A stretch of DNA of 64,000 nt from Kineosporia aurantiaca JCM 3230 (GTDB lineage: Bacteria > Actinomycetota > Actinomycetes > Actinomycetales > Kineosporiaceae), in assembly GCA_000719025.1 (NCBI GenBank), contig JODP01000013.1:434001-498000 (forward strand), given 5' to 3'. Each line of letters starts with the position of its first letter. Position 1 is the first letter of the stretch. Below, piece by piece: positions 25,525-33,911 of this stretch. The translations under genes and the position numbers were made by a program. Below the pieces are notes generated by a model. It worked only from the letters and a program-made list of their open reading frames with translations, did no database searches and had not been told where the DNA came from.

Positions 25525-25531
25525 TGTCACA
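25525..25531 (+). promoter_or_regulatory. TGTCACA motif upstream of the exporter gene
   Basis: TGTCACA lies 64 bp before the exporter ATG and matches the -35 element reported for ECF41 sigma factors. The expected CGTC -10 partner is not present at 16-bp spacing; only TGTC is seen nearby. An ECF41 gene is in the same cluster. Confidence 0.35.
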
Positions 25532-25594
25532 CCCGGGCGCCGGTGTCCCTCTCAGGGGGGTCAGCAACCGGCGTACGTCGAGGAAGGCTCCGTG

Positions 25595-27235
25595 ATGGGA
25601 AGACTCCGCGGCAATCCCTGGGCGGTCCTGGCGATCCTGATCCTGGGATTCTTCATGACCCTCATCGACCTGACCATCGTCAACATCGCGATCCCGAAGA
25701 TGACCGACGACCTGGGCACCTCGCTGGACGAGGTGCTCTGGGTGGTCAACGCGTACACCCTGGTCCTGGCCATCTTCATCATCAGCGCCGGCCGGCTGGG
25801 CGACCTGCGCGGCAAGAGCACGATCTACCTGGCCGGGGTGGCGCTGTTCACCCTGGCCAGTCTGGCCTGCGGCCTGGCCGACGGACCGGGGCAGCTGATC
25901 GCGTTCCGCGCGGTCCAGGGCCTGGGCGCGGCCATGCTGATCCCGCAGACGCTGTCCCTGATCGCCGAGATCTTCCCGGCCGAGAAACGCGGTGTGGCGC
26001 TGGGAATCTGGGGCGGCGTGGCCGGACTGTCCGGGGCCGTCGGACCGACCATCGGCGGCGTCCTGGTCGAGAACCTGTCCTGGCGCTGGGTCTTCTACGT
26101 CAATCTGCCGATCGGGGTGGTGGCCCTGCTGGCCGGGATGGCCATCATGCCGAGGTCCGGTCGCGCGGTGCGGCACCGTTACGACGTCGGCGGTGTCCTG
26201 CTGGTCTCGGCCCTGTTGTTCTGCCTCACCTTCGCCCTGATCGAGGGTGAGCGGTACGACTGGAACGGCTGGATCTGGGCCCTTCTCGGTGCCTCGGCGG
26301 TGCTACTTGCGGTCTTCCTCGGCTACGAGGCCACCCAGCAGGACAAGGAACCTCTGCTGCCGTTCACGCTTTTCCGCGACCGCAACTTCGCGATCGTGAA
26401 CTTCGTCGGCGTGGCGGTCTCCTTCGGGGTGCTCGGGCTGCTCCTGCCCACCACGATCTACCTCCAGTCGGTCCTGGAGTTCAGTGCCCTGAAGACCGGC
26501 CTGGTGCTGGTGCCCCTGGCGATCGGCTCGGTGGTCACCGCCGGCCCGGCCGGTGTGCTGGCCGAGAAGTTCGGCGGCCGCCTCGTCCTGGCCCTGGGCC
26601 TGACCCTGTTCGGCGCCGGCATCACCTGGGTGTCCCTGGCCGCCGGCCCCGACTCCGGCACCTGGACGTTCATCCCGCCGCTGTTCGTCGCCGGACTGGG
26701 GGCGGGCTGCACGTTCGCGCCGATGGCCTCCGAGGTCATGCGGAACGTGCCGGTGCGGCTGGTCGGGGCCGCCTCCGGGGTGAACAACGCCCTGCGGCAG
26801 GTCGGTTCGGTGGTCGCCGGGGCGATCGTGGCCGCGGTACTGCAGTCCCAGCTGATCAGTCAGCTGCGCGATCACGCCGAAAGCGGTGCTGCCGCCCTTC
26901 CGGCCCAGTACCGCGGCGGTTTCGTGGACGGGTTCACCTCACTGGACGCGCAGGCGCTCCAGGTCGGCACCGGCCACGCGACTTCCGGGATCACCGGGGT
27001 ACCCGAGGGCGTGATGAACACCATCGCCGAGCTCAGTGACCGGGTGTTCCGGGACAGCTTCGTGCAGGCGCTCCAGCCCACCATGCTGGTTCCCGCCGGG
27101 GTGATGTTCGTGGGGGCGATCTGTTGCCTGGCCCTGAAACCGGGGCCCCCGCCGGCCGGTTCCGCCCATGGACTGCCGGTCCCCGAGACCGGGACCGAGA
27201 CCGACCAGAGCGGGACCGGAGTCCGCGTGGTCTGA
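25595..27235 (+). CDS. DHA2-family MFS drug exporter (EmrB/QacA type)
   Basis: This 546-residue protein has 14 predicted helices. The LDETIVNIA-type helix-1 motif appears as LIDLTIVNIAIP, and GAAMLIPQTLSLIAEIFP marks the DHA2 drug:H+ antiporters. It is the probable efflux pump for the polyketide and gives self-resistance. AGGAAGG at 25581-25587 favours the ATG at 25595 over the GTG at 25592. A strong terminator hairpin follows the stop codon. Confidence 0.9.
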   Translation: MGRLRGNPWAVLAILILGFFMTLIDLTIVNIAIPKMTDDLGTSLDEVLWVVNAYTLVLAIFIISAGRLGDLRGKSTIYLAGVALFTLASLACGLADGPGQLIAFRAVQGLGAAMLIPQTLSLIAEIFPAEKRGVALGIWGGVAGLSGAVGPTIGGVLVENLSWRWVFYVNLPIGVVALLAGMAIMPRSGRAVRHRYDVGGVLLVSALLFCLTFALIEGERYDWNGWIWALLGASAVLLAVFLGYEATQQDKEPLLPFTLFRDRNFAIVNFVGVAVSFGVLGLLLPTTIYLQSVLEFSALKTGLVLVPLAIGSVVTAGPAGVLAEKFGGRLVLALGLTLFGAGITWVSLAAGPDSGTWTFIPPLFVAGLGAGCTFAPMASEVMRNVPVRLVGAASGVNNALRQVGSVVAGAIVAAVLQSQLISQLRDHAESGAAALPAQYRGGFVDGFTSLDAQALQVGTGHATSGITGVPEGVMNTIAELSDRVFRDSFVQALQPTMLVPAGVMFVGAICCLALKPGPPPAGSAHGLPVPETGTETDQSGTGVRVV

Positions 27236-27246
27236 ATCCCCGGTTC

Positions 27247-27278
27247 GTGGCAGGCGCGGCCCCTCCCGCGTCTGCCAC
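27247..27278 (+). terminator. Strong hairpin terminator after the exporter
   Basis: GTGGCAG...CTGCCAC and CGCGG...CCGCG form one nearly continuous 13-bp stem (one G-U pair) with a 6-base loop. It starts 11 bp after the exporter stop and has no U-run, which is the usual actinobacterial form. Confidence 0.75.
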
Positions 27279-27438
27279 TTCGGCACTGCGTAGAGGAGGC
27301 CGCCCAGGACGTTCCCCTTGCCGATCAGCCCGTCCCGTCATCCGTTTCCATAACGACCAGTTCTTCCGCTGCGGGAGGCCCGCACCGACGTCCGCCAGCC
27401 GTCCCGCCTCCCGCCCCACCTTCGAAAGGGACAACCGA

Positions 27439-28953
27439 ATGATCAGCAGACGTACCCTCCTGACCGGCGCCGGCGCCGCGGGAGGGCTCATCGTCATGCG
27501 CTCCGGCCCGAGCCAGGCCGCCGGGACCCGGGACTCCTGGGATTCTCTGCGGCGCAACCTCACCGGAGACCTGGTGGTGCCGGGCGACCCGGGGTACCCC
27601 GCGGCCGTCCAGCTCTACCTGACCGCCTACGACAGCGTGAAGCCGGGCGCGGTCGCGTTCTGCGAGAGCGCCGGCGACGTCTCGACCTGCCTGAAGTTCG
27701 CCCAGGACAAGGCGATCCGGTTCGCCGTACGCAGCGGCGGCCACAGCACGGCCGGCTACTCGACCCTTAAGGGCGGCCTGATCGTCGACGTCTCCCGGCT
27801 CAACGGGGTGAGCGTGACCTCCCCGACCCAGGCGACGATCGGGGCCGGGGCGCAGAACATCGATGTCCTGACCGGACTGGCTGCCTCCGGCCTGGCGACG
27901 GTCGGGGGCGCGTGCGCCACCGTCGGTGCGGCCGGGTTCCTCTCCGGCGGTGGCATCGGATTCCTCACCCGGTCGCTCGGGATCGCCTGTGATGCCGTCA
28001 CTTCCGCCCAGGTCGTGCTCGCCGACGGCACGGTGGTGACCGCCTCGGCCGGCGAGCACCCGGACCTCTACTGGGCGATCCGCGGCGGTGGGGGTGGCCA
28101 GTTCGGCGTGGTCACCTCGTTCACTGTGCGGCCGTCCCCGGTGACCACGGTGGCGCTGACCAACCTGACGTTCGCCTACGACGACGCGGCCGAGGTCCTG
28201 GACGGGTACACCCGCTGGCTGGAGCAGGCTCCCCGGACCATCGGCGGGGCCTGTGCCGTGCAGCTGGCCGACTCCGCCCCCGGCGGCGTGCCCGTGCCGA
28301 TCGTCATCATGGTCTCCACCGGCACCGCGGAACAGCTGGCGGCGGAGGCGGACCGCCTGGTCTCGCTCACCGCCGCCCCGGTGGCCCGGACCGCCTCGGT
28401 GGTTCCCTACAGCGCCCTCATGCTCGGCCTGTACGGCTGTGCCACGCTCACCACCGAGCAGTGCCACCGGGCCGGGGCGACCCCCGGGGGCCAGTTGCCC
28501 CGGGCCGCTTTCGGGCTCGATCGAAGCCGGCTGTTCGACGGCCCGGTCGCGGCCTCCACCTGGGCCGACGCCCTGGCGGTGTTCGACACCGAACGGGTGG
28601 CCGGGAGCCGCCACGCCCTTCAGGTGCTGCCGCTCGGCGGAGCCGCCGCGGACCTGTCCCGCACGGCCACGGCCTACGTGCACCGCGATAGTCTCTACAC
28701 CGCCACCTTCAACGCCTCGGTACCCGGGGCGAGTTCCACGGCTGCGCAACGCGCCTCGGCGGTGCAGTGGTCCACGAACGGATTCTCGGTGCTGGACCCG
28801 GTGAGCAACGGCGAGACCTATGTGAACTTCGTCGACCCCTATCTGAAGGACTGGCGGTCGTCGTACTACGCCGAGAACTACGCCCGGCTGGTCAAGGTGA
28901 AGAAGAAGTACGACCCTTCCGGCGGTTTCCGGTTCGCCCAGTCCATCGGCTGA
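27439..28953 (+). CDS. Tat-exported BBE-like FAD oxidase
   Basis: This 504-residue enzyme belongs to the berberine-bridge/AknOx family. Bicovalent FAD attachment is predicted at His102 (RSGGHSTAG) and Cys159 (GACATVG). The C-terminal VKKKYDPSGGFRF is the BBE domain end. The N-terminus SRRTLLTG followed by a hydrophobic stretch fits a twin-arginine signal, so oxidation probably happens outside the cytosol after export. With no sugars in the cluster, an aglycone alcohol or phenol coupling is more likely than sugar oxidation. The start is ATG 27439 with AAGGG upstream. Confidence 0.88.
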   Translation: MISRRTLLTGAGAAGGLIVMRSGPSQAAGTRDSWDSLRRNLTGDLVVPGDPGYPAAVQLYLTAYDSVKPGAVAFCESAGDVSTCLKFAQDKAIRFAVRSGGHSTAGYSTLKGGLIVDVSRLNGVSVTSPTQATIGAGAQNIDVLTGLAASGLATVGGACATVGAAGFLSGGGIGFLTRSLGIACDAVTSAQVVLADGTVVTASAGEHPDLYWAIRGGGGGQFGVVTSFTVRPSPVTTVALTNLTFAYDDAAEVLDGYTRWLEQAPRTIGGACAVQLADSAPGGVPVPIVIMVSTGTAEQLAAEADRLVSLTAAPVARTASVVPYSALMLGLYGCATLTTEQCHRAGATPGGQLPRAAFGLDRSRLFDGPVAASTWADALAVFDTERVAGSRHALQVLPLGGAAADLSRTATAYVHRDSLYTATFNASVPGASSTAAQRASAVQWSTNGFSVLDPVSNGETYVNFVDPYLKDWRSSYYAENYARLVKVKKKYDPSGGFRFAQSIG

Positions 28954-28966
28954 CCAAGGAGCCTCG

Positions 28967-29374
28967 ATGTCCTCCACACAGCGCCGGCTGGCGCTCCTGA
29001 ACCGCCGGGTCGGCAACCGTCTGGTCGGCGGAATTCTCCCTCTCCTGCCGGGATTCGGGGCGGTGCTGCACCGGGGCCGACGCTCCGGGCGCAGCTACCG
29101 CACCCCGGTCAAGGTCTTCCGCACCGGGTCGGGCAGTTACGTGATCTCGCTCCCCTACGGTCCGGAGTCGGACTGGGTGCGCAATGTCCTGGCGGCCGGC
29201 GGGTGCGAACTGCGCACCCGCCGCCGGGTCGTCCCGCTGACCGAACCCCGGCTGTTCGTCGACCGGTCGCAGCGGGTCGTCCCGGCGCCGCTGCGGCCGA
29301 TCCTGACCAGGGTCGGGGCCTTCGACTTCATCGAGCTCCGGCCGACGGCCGCTCAGCCGGGCCGGTCCGGCTGA
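28967..29374 (+). CDS. Ddn-like deazaflavin-dependent reductase 2
   Basis: This 135-residue protein is a compact Ddn/nitroreductase-type split barrel. LHRGRRSGRSYRTPVKVF is the signature cofactor-binding strand pair, and SDWVRNVLAAGGCELR follows. It lacks the long N-terminus of the other Ddn-like protein at 24499. It probably uses F420H2 to reduce a quinone or double bond. It lies 13 bp after the oxidase gene and converges with the ECF sigma gene. Confidence 0.82.
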   Translation: MSSTQRRLALLNRRVGNRLVGGILPLLPGFGAVLHRGRRSGRSYRTPVKVFRTGSGSYVISLPYGPESDWVRNVLAAGGCELRTRRRVVPLTEPRLFVDRSQRVVPAPLRPILTRVGAFDFIELRPTAAQPGRSG

Positions 29375-29392
29375 GCGGCCGTCGGGTCCGGT

Positions 29393-30490
29393 TCACACCA
29401 TCGGCTCCGGCAGCCCGGAGTCGTCGTCGAACTCCGGGGCCGGGCCCTCCGGCCCGTCCTCGGAACCGGGGCCGGCCCCCGACCGGACCCGGGCCAGCTT
29501 GTCCGGGTTGGTCACCGCGTACACCCCGCTGACGTGGTCGCCGTCCAGGTCGAGCACCAGCACCGCGTAGGGCGAGTCCTCGGAGAAGATCACCGCCGAC
29601 GGGTCCCCGTTAACCGGCCGGTACTGCACGTCCAGGCTGTCCGGGGCCCGGCGGGCGTACCCCGCGAGCATCCGGATCACCTTGTCCCGGCCACTGACCG
29701 GGCGCAGGCCTGCGGTGCGGACCTTGCCGCCGCCGTCGGTCCAGAGCGTGACGTCGGGGGCCAGGATCTCCATCAGCGAGGCCAGGTCACCGCCCAGCGC
29801 CGCGGCGATGAACCGCTCGGTCACCCGGGCCTGGGTGGTGCGGTCGGCCTGGTAGCGCGGACGCCGGGCCTGCACGTGCTCCCGGGCCCGGTGGGCGATC
29901 TGCCGCACCGCGGCCGGCTTGCGCTCGAGGATGTCGGCGATCTCGGGGTGGCCGTAGCCGAACACCTCGTGCAGCACGAAGACCGCTCGTTCCAGCGGGG
30001 TCAGGGTCTCCAGCACGATCAGCACCGCCATCGACACCGACTCCGAGTGCATGACCCGTTCGGCGACGTCCGGCCCGGTGACCGAACGGCCGCCGGGCAG
30101 CGCCCGGTCCGAGACCAGGGGCTCGGGCAGCCAGGGGCCGACGTAGGTCTCGCGGCGGCGGCTGATCACCGCCTGCCGGGCCAGGGCGTGGTTGACCGCG
30201 ATCCGGACCAGGTACGCCCGGGGACTGCGGACCAGCTCACCGGGCCGCGCCTGCCGGCCCGACCACGACAGCCAGGTCTCCTGGAGGACGTCCTCGGTGT
30301 CGGCGACGCTGCCGAGCAGGTTGTAGACCACCGAGAAGAGCAGCTCCCGGAAGGAGACGAAGACCTCGGTCGGGCCGGGCCCCGGTTCCCCGAGGGCTGG
30401 TTCGAGGGCTGGTTCGAGGGCTGGTTCGAGAGCTGGTTCGGGGTCGGGTCCACTCCCGGGACCTTCGGGTCGCACGGGTCGCTCGGACAT
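29393..30490 (-). CDS. ECF sigma factor, ECF41 type, with SnoaL-like C-terminus
   Basis: This is a 365-residue sigma-70 family factor. Region 2 (about residues 45-110, LLFSVVYNLLGSVADTEDVLQETWL) and region 4 (about 155-210, VFGYGHPEIADIL) are followed by a SnoaL-like domain of about 110 residues. The domain carries the ECF41 marks WTDGGGKVRTAGLRPVSG and NPDKL. In ECF41 proteins this extension switches activity without an anti-sigma factor. It is the only transcription factor within the tailoring block. The N-terminus contains four Leu-Glu-Pro-Ala repeats. Confidence 0.9.
   Translation of the reverse strand: MSERPVRPEGPGSGPDPEPALEPALEPALEPALGEPGPGPTEVFVSFRELLFSVVYNLLGSVADTEDVLQETWLSWSGRQARPGELVRSPRAYLVRIAVNHALARQAVISRRRETYVGPWLPEPLVSDRALPGGRSVTGPDVAERVMHSESVSMAVLIVLETLTPLERAVFVLHEVFGYGHPEIADILERKPAAVRQIAHRAREHVQARRPRYQADRTTQARVTERFIAAALGGDLASLMEILAPDVTLWTDGGGKVRTAGLRPVSGRDKVIRMLAGYARRAPDSLDVQYRPVNGDPSAVIFSEDSPYAVLVLDLDGDHVSGVYAVTNPDKLARVRSGAGPGSEDGPEGPAPEFDDDSGLPEPMV
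30395..30442 (-). repeat. Four 12-bp tandem repeats in the ECF sigma gene
   Basis: GGCTGGTTCGAG occurs three times in tandem (30395-30430), then a variant AGCTGGTTCGGG. It encodes LEPA units ahead of sigma region 2. The repeat preserves the reading frame, so copy number can vary without breaking the gene. Confidence 0.85.
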
Positions 30491-30549
30491 CGCTCACACC
30501 TCCGCAGGGGGCCGTCTTCCCCCACTGAGAGCGGCCCGCCGCGTCCAAC

Positions 30550-30556
30550 TGTGACA
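30550..30556 (-). promoter_or_regulatory. TGTCACA motif upstream of the ECF sigma gene
   Basis: On the minus strand this reads TGTCACA, 60 bp before the sigma start codon, and matches the ECF41 -35 element. The sequence 16 bp downstream reads CGCT rather than CGTC. Autoregulation is plausible but unproven. Confidence 0.35.
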
Positions 30557-30676
30557 TCGGGACCACTGTCGTCAAGGTCACAAGCGGCCCGGCCGGGTCA
30601 CACCTGGCCGCCGGCCGCCCTCCTAGCTGATGAGGTCCACCGTCCCCAGCGTCCGAGAACGAAGGAGTACGACCCG

Positions 30677-31303
30677 ATGGTTGCGGCAGAGAAGGATCAG
30701 ATCAGTTTCACCGTCATGTACGCCACCCACAACGCGTTCCGCCGCGATCTGGACCGGTTCGCGGCGGCGGTCGACGCCGGCCGCGCAGGCAGCCCCGAGG
30801 TGGCGGCCGGCTGGGACAACTTCAAACACCAGTTGCACGTGCACCACACGGTGGAGGACGCCGAGCTGTGGCCCCGGGTGGAGGCCGCCGTGGCCGAGCG
30901 CCCGGCCGACCTCGAGCTGATGGCCGAGATGGAGGCCGAGCACGCCGTGCTGAACCCGCTGATGGAGCAGGTCGACTCGGCCCTGGCCACCCAGGCGCCG
31001 GACCTGGCCGACCGGGTCGGGAAGCTCTCGACGGCCTTGGGCGACCACATGGCCCACGAGGAGAAGAGCGCCCTGCCGTTGATCCAGGAGGTACTGACCG
31101 TCAAGGACTGGGCCGCCTTCCGGACCGGCATGGCCCGGGCCCAGGGCCCACGGGGCGCGGCCACCTACATCCCGTGGATCATGGACGGCGTCGGCGACGA
31201 GGGCCGGCGCGCCTTCCTCGCCGAGATGCCGCCCCCGGTCAAGGTGATCAACCGGGTGTTCCTGCAGTCGCGCTACCAGAAGCGGCACTACTGGGGTTCC
31301 TGA
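30677..31303 (+). CDS. Hemerythrin-like (HHE) domain protein
   Basis: This 208-residue four-helix protein has the His/Glu pattern of HHE domains: YATHNAFRRDL, HHTVEDAELWP, EHAVLNPLM and DHMAHEEKSALP. These would bind a non-haem di-iron centre and sense or carry O2, NO or peroxide. The C-terminal 60 residues (YIPWIMDGVGDEGRRAFLA) lie outside the core. The start is ATG 30677, with AAGGAG at 30662-30667. It is divergent from the ECF41 gene and next to the aromatase gene, so a link to oxidative tailoring or O2 sensing is inferred. Confidence 0.85.
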   Translation: MVAAEKDQISFTVMYATHNAFRRDLDRFAAAVDAGRAGSPEVAAGWDNFKHQLHVHHTVEDAELWPRVEAAVAERPADLELMAEMEAEHAVLNPLMEQVDSALATQAPDLADRVGKLSTALGDHMAHEEKSALPLIQEVLTVKDWAAFRTGMARAQGPRGAATYIPWIMDGVGDEGRRAFLAEMPPPVKVINRVFLQSRYQKRHYWGS

Positions 31304-31320
31304 CCCGTCCGCACCCTCCC

Positions 31321-31359
31321 GTCCCACAACGCCGTCCCACAAGGCCGTCCCACAAGGCC
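31321..31359. repeat. Three 13-bp tandem repeats
   Basis: GTCCCACAACGCC is followed by two copies of GTCCCACAAGGCC. They lie between the hemerythrin-like gene and the aromatase gene, and the last copy runs into the terminator hairpin. Confidence 0.8.
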
Positions 31360-31385
31360 GTCCCGGATCGTCCGGGGCGGCCTTT
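31354..31385 (+). terminator. Hairpin terminator after the hemerythrin-like gene
   Basis: AAGGCCG-t-CCCG pairs with CGGG-g-CGGCCTT around a GATCGTC loop, 50 bp after the stop, and ends in TTT. It probably separates the hemerythrin transcript from the aromatase operon. Confidence 0.65.
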
Positions 31386-31467
31386 CGTCTGCCCTGCGTC
31401 CGTCCCGGCCCGTCCCGGGGCCGTCCGCCCAGCTTTCCGGTCCGTCCGAGCAGAGGAGCACGAGTCC

Positions 31468-32412
31468 ATGACCATGCAGACCGTCAAGGAGGTGTCGCAC
31501 GAGATCGTCGTGGACGCCCCCGCCGACGCCGTGTACGCGCTGATCGCCGACGTCCGGGCCTGGCCGCAGATCTTTCCCCCGACGATCTACGTCGACCAGT
31601 TGGAGCACGGCCCCGATACCGAGCGGATCCGGATCTGGGCCACCGCCAACGGTGAGGTGAAGAACTGGACCTCGCGCCGCGTCCTCAATCCCGGGGCGCT
31701 GAGCATTGCCTTCCGGCAGGAGATCTCGGCCCCACCGGTGGCCGCGATGGGCGGGACCTGGCTGATCCAGGAGCTGTCGCCGTCCTCCTGTCTGGTGATG
31801 TTGCTGCACGACTACCGGGCCGTGGACGACGCGCCGGACGCGCTGGCCTGGATCGACGCCGCGGTGGACCGGAACTCCCGGGCCGAGCTCGGGGCGCTGA
31901 AGCAGAATGTCGAACGGGCCCACGAGGCCGCCGCCCTGACCTTCTCCTTCACGGACAGCGTGCCGGTCGAAGGATCCGTGAGCGACGTCTACGACTTCAT
32001 CAACGAGGCCGGCCGGTGGGCCGAGCGGCTCCCCCACGTCGCGTCCGTCCGGCTCGAGGAGGACGTCACGGGCCTGCAGGTCCTGGAGATGGACACCCGG
32101 GCGAAGGACGGCTCGGTGCACACCACGAAGTCCTACCGGGTCTGTGTGCCGAACCAGCGGATCGCCTACAAGCAGGTCACCCTGCCGGCCCTGATGGACC
32201 TGCACACCGGGGTGTGGACGTTCACGCCGCAGGAGGCCGGCGTGCTCGTCTCCTCTCAGCACACCGTGGTGCTCCGGGCCGAGAACATCGAGCCGATCCT
32301 GGGGCCCGGGGCGGGCGTCGCCGAGGCCCGGGCCTACGTCCGGACCGCCCTGAGCACGAACAGTACGGCGACGCTGAACCACGCCCGGGATCACGCCCAG
32401 AACCGGCGATGA
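31468..32412 (+). CDS. Didomain polyketide aromatase/cyclase
   Basis: This 314-residue protein has two START/SRPBCC domains, at about residues 5-150 (HEIVVDAPADAVYALIADV) and 155-305 (TDSVPVEGSVSDVYDFINEA). This is the ActVII-type layout used with C-9-reduced chains, where it dehydrates and aromatises the first ring. That agrees with the ActIII-type ketoreductase at 21954. ATG 31468 follows AGAGGAG. The stop overlaps the next start as ATGA, opening an operon of coupled genes that continues to 43.1 kb. Confidence 0.92.
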   Translation: MTMQTVKEVSHEIVVDAPADAVYALIADVRAWPQIFPPTIYVDQLEHGPDTERIRIWATANGEVKNWTSRRVLNPGALSIAFRQEISAPPVAAMGGTWLIQELSPSSCLVMLLHDYRAVDDAPDALAWIDAAVDRNSRAELGALKQNVERAHEAAALTFSFTDSVPVEGSVSDVYDFINEAGRWAERLPHVASVRLEEDVTGLQVLEMDTRAKDGSVHTTKSYRVCVPNQRIAYKQVTLPALMDLHTGVWTFTPQEAGVLVSSQHTVVLRAENIEPILGPGAGVAEARAYVRTALSTNSTATLNHARDHAQNRR

Positions 32413-33911
32413 CCGGGACCGGGCTCGACACCCAGGTCGCCGTGGTGGGCGCCGGGCCGGCCGGGCTGCTGCTGGCCGGGGAACTGCGCCTGCACGGGAT
32501 CGACGTCATCGTGTTCGAGCAGCTGGCCGCCCCCACCCAGCAGTCCCGGGCCTCCACCCTGCACGCCCGGACGATGGAGATCCTGCACAGCCGGGATCTG
32601 CTGGCCGCCTTCGGGAACCCGCCGGTCGACCCGCGCGGGCATTTCGGCGGGATCCCGCTCGACCTGACCACGTCCAGCCGCTGGTCCGGGCAGTGGAAGG
32701 TGCCCCAGGCGGTGACCGAGGAGATTCTCCAGGACCGGGCCTGGGCCTCCGGGGCGCGGATCCTGCGCGGGTACCGGGTGACCGGCCTGACCTACGGGCA
32801 GGATCACGTCCTGGTGGACGCGACCGGCCCGCACCGGCCGCTGCGGATGCGGGCCGGGTACCTGGTCGCCTGCGACGGCGAGAACAGCACGGTCCGGGAA
32901 CTCATCGGGGCCGGCTTTCCCGGACACGGTGAACGCCGCCGGCTGCTGCGGGCCGACGTGGCCGGTCTGGAGATCCAGGACCGGCGGTTCGAACGGCTCC
33001 CCGCCGGGCTGGCGATCGCCTCGCGCCGACCCGACGGGGTGACCCGGGTGATGGTGCACGAGTACGGCGAACCGGGTCGCCCCGGCCGGGGTACTCCCGA
33101 CTTCACCACCATTGCCGGAGCCTGGAAGAACGTCACCGGGGAGGACATCAGTCACGGCGAGCCGCTGTGGCTGAACGCCTTTGGGGACACGAACCGGCAG
33201 CTGGAGCGGTACCGGCACGGGCGGGTGCTGTTCGCCGGGGACGCCGCGCACCGCCAGATGCCTTCCGGCGGGCAGGCCCTCAACCTCGCTCTGCAGGACG
33301 CTTTCAACCTGGGCTGGAAACTGGCCGCCACGGCGGCCGGCCGAGCCCCGGCGGGCCTGCTCGACAGCTACCACTCCGAGCGGCACCCGGTCGGCCGCCG
33401 GGTGCTCGCGAACATCGAGACCCAGGGCCTGCTGCTCCTGGGCGGCCCCGGGTACGACCCGGTCCGGGCCCTGCTGCGCGAACTGCTGGAGGTACCCGCG
33501 GCCCGGGCCCACCTGACCGCCATGATCAGCGGCATCGACGTGCGGTACGACGTCGGCCCGGACCCGGACCCCCGGCTCGGCGCCCGTCTGGCCGAACCGC
33601 CCGGACCCGCTCCGGGCGGCGGTTCGCTCCTGGCCGGTGGCCGGGGTGTGCTGTTCGCCCAGCACTCCCTGGGGCCGGCGGTGACTGCGGACGGGTGGTC
33701 CGACCGGGTGGACACGCACCTGGTGACGGCCCCGCCGGCCCCGGGGGCCGCCGCCGTCCTGGTCCGCCCGGACGGGCACGTGGCCTGGCTGGCGCGGTCC
33801 GGCGACCCTGCCCCGGACGGCCTCTCCACCGCCTTGCACCGATGGTTCGGCGCACCCACGCCGGCCTCCGGCCCCCGATCCCGATCCGGCTCCCGAAAGG
33901 ACCGACCATGA
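32409..33911 (+). CDS. FAD-dependent aromatic polyketide hydroxylase 1
   Basis: This is a 500-residue group A flavoprotein monooxygenase. It has the FAD dinucleotide motif VVGAGPAGLLLAGEL (about residues 12-26), the DG motif VACDGENSTVRE and the GD motif VLFAGDAAHRQMPSGGQ. It resembles PgaE/RdmE-type hydroxylases of aromatic polyketides, which add oxygen to rings using NAD(P)H. It overlaps the aromatase stop and the halogenase 2 start, both as ATGA. It is a paralogue of the monooxygenase half of the fusion at 35535. Confidence 0.9.
   Translation: MTGTGLDTQVAVVGAGPAGLLLAGELRLHGIDVIVFEQLAAPTQQSRASTLHARTMEILHSRDLLAAFGNPPVDPRGHFGGIPLDLTTSSRWSGQWKVPQAVTEEILQDRAWASGARILRGYRVTGLTYGQDHVLVDATGPHRPLRMRAGYLVACDGENSTVRELIGAGFPGHGERRRLLRADVAGLEIQDRRFERLPAGLAIASRRPDGVTRVMVHEYGEPGRPGRGTPDFTTIAGAWKNVTGEDISHGEPLWLNAFGDTNRQLERYRHGRVLFAGDAAHRQMPSGGQALNLALQDAFNLGWKLAATAAGRAPAGLLDSYHSERHPVGRRVLANIETQGLLLLGGPGYDPVRALLRELLEVPAARAHLTAMISGIDVRYDVGPDPDPRLGARLAEPPGPAPGGGSLLAGGRGVLFAQHSLGPAVTADGWSDRVDTHLVTAPPAPGAAAVLVRPDGHVAWLARSGDPAPDGLSTALHRWFGAPTPASGPRSRSGSRKDRP

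Noticed and set aside
27325..29016. 563-codon minus-strand frame over the FAD oxidase gene
   Set aside because: The plus-strand frame carries the FAD-binding His and Cys and the BBE end. The minus frame has no recognisable domain.
30868..31467. N-terminal extension of the aromatase gene by 200 codons
   Set aside because: The extension overlaps the hemerythrin-like gene and a terminator. A good ribosome site and the conserved START-domain beginning mark ATG 31468.
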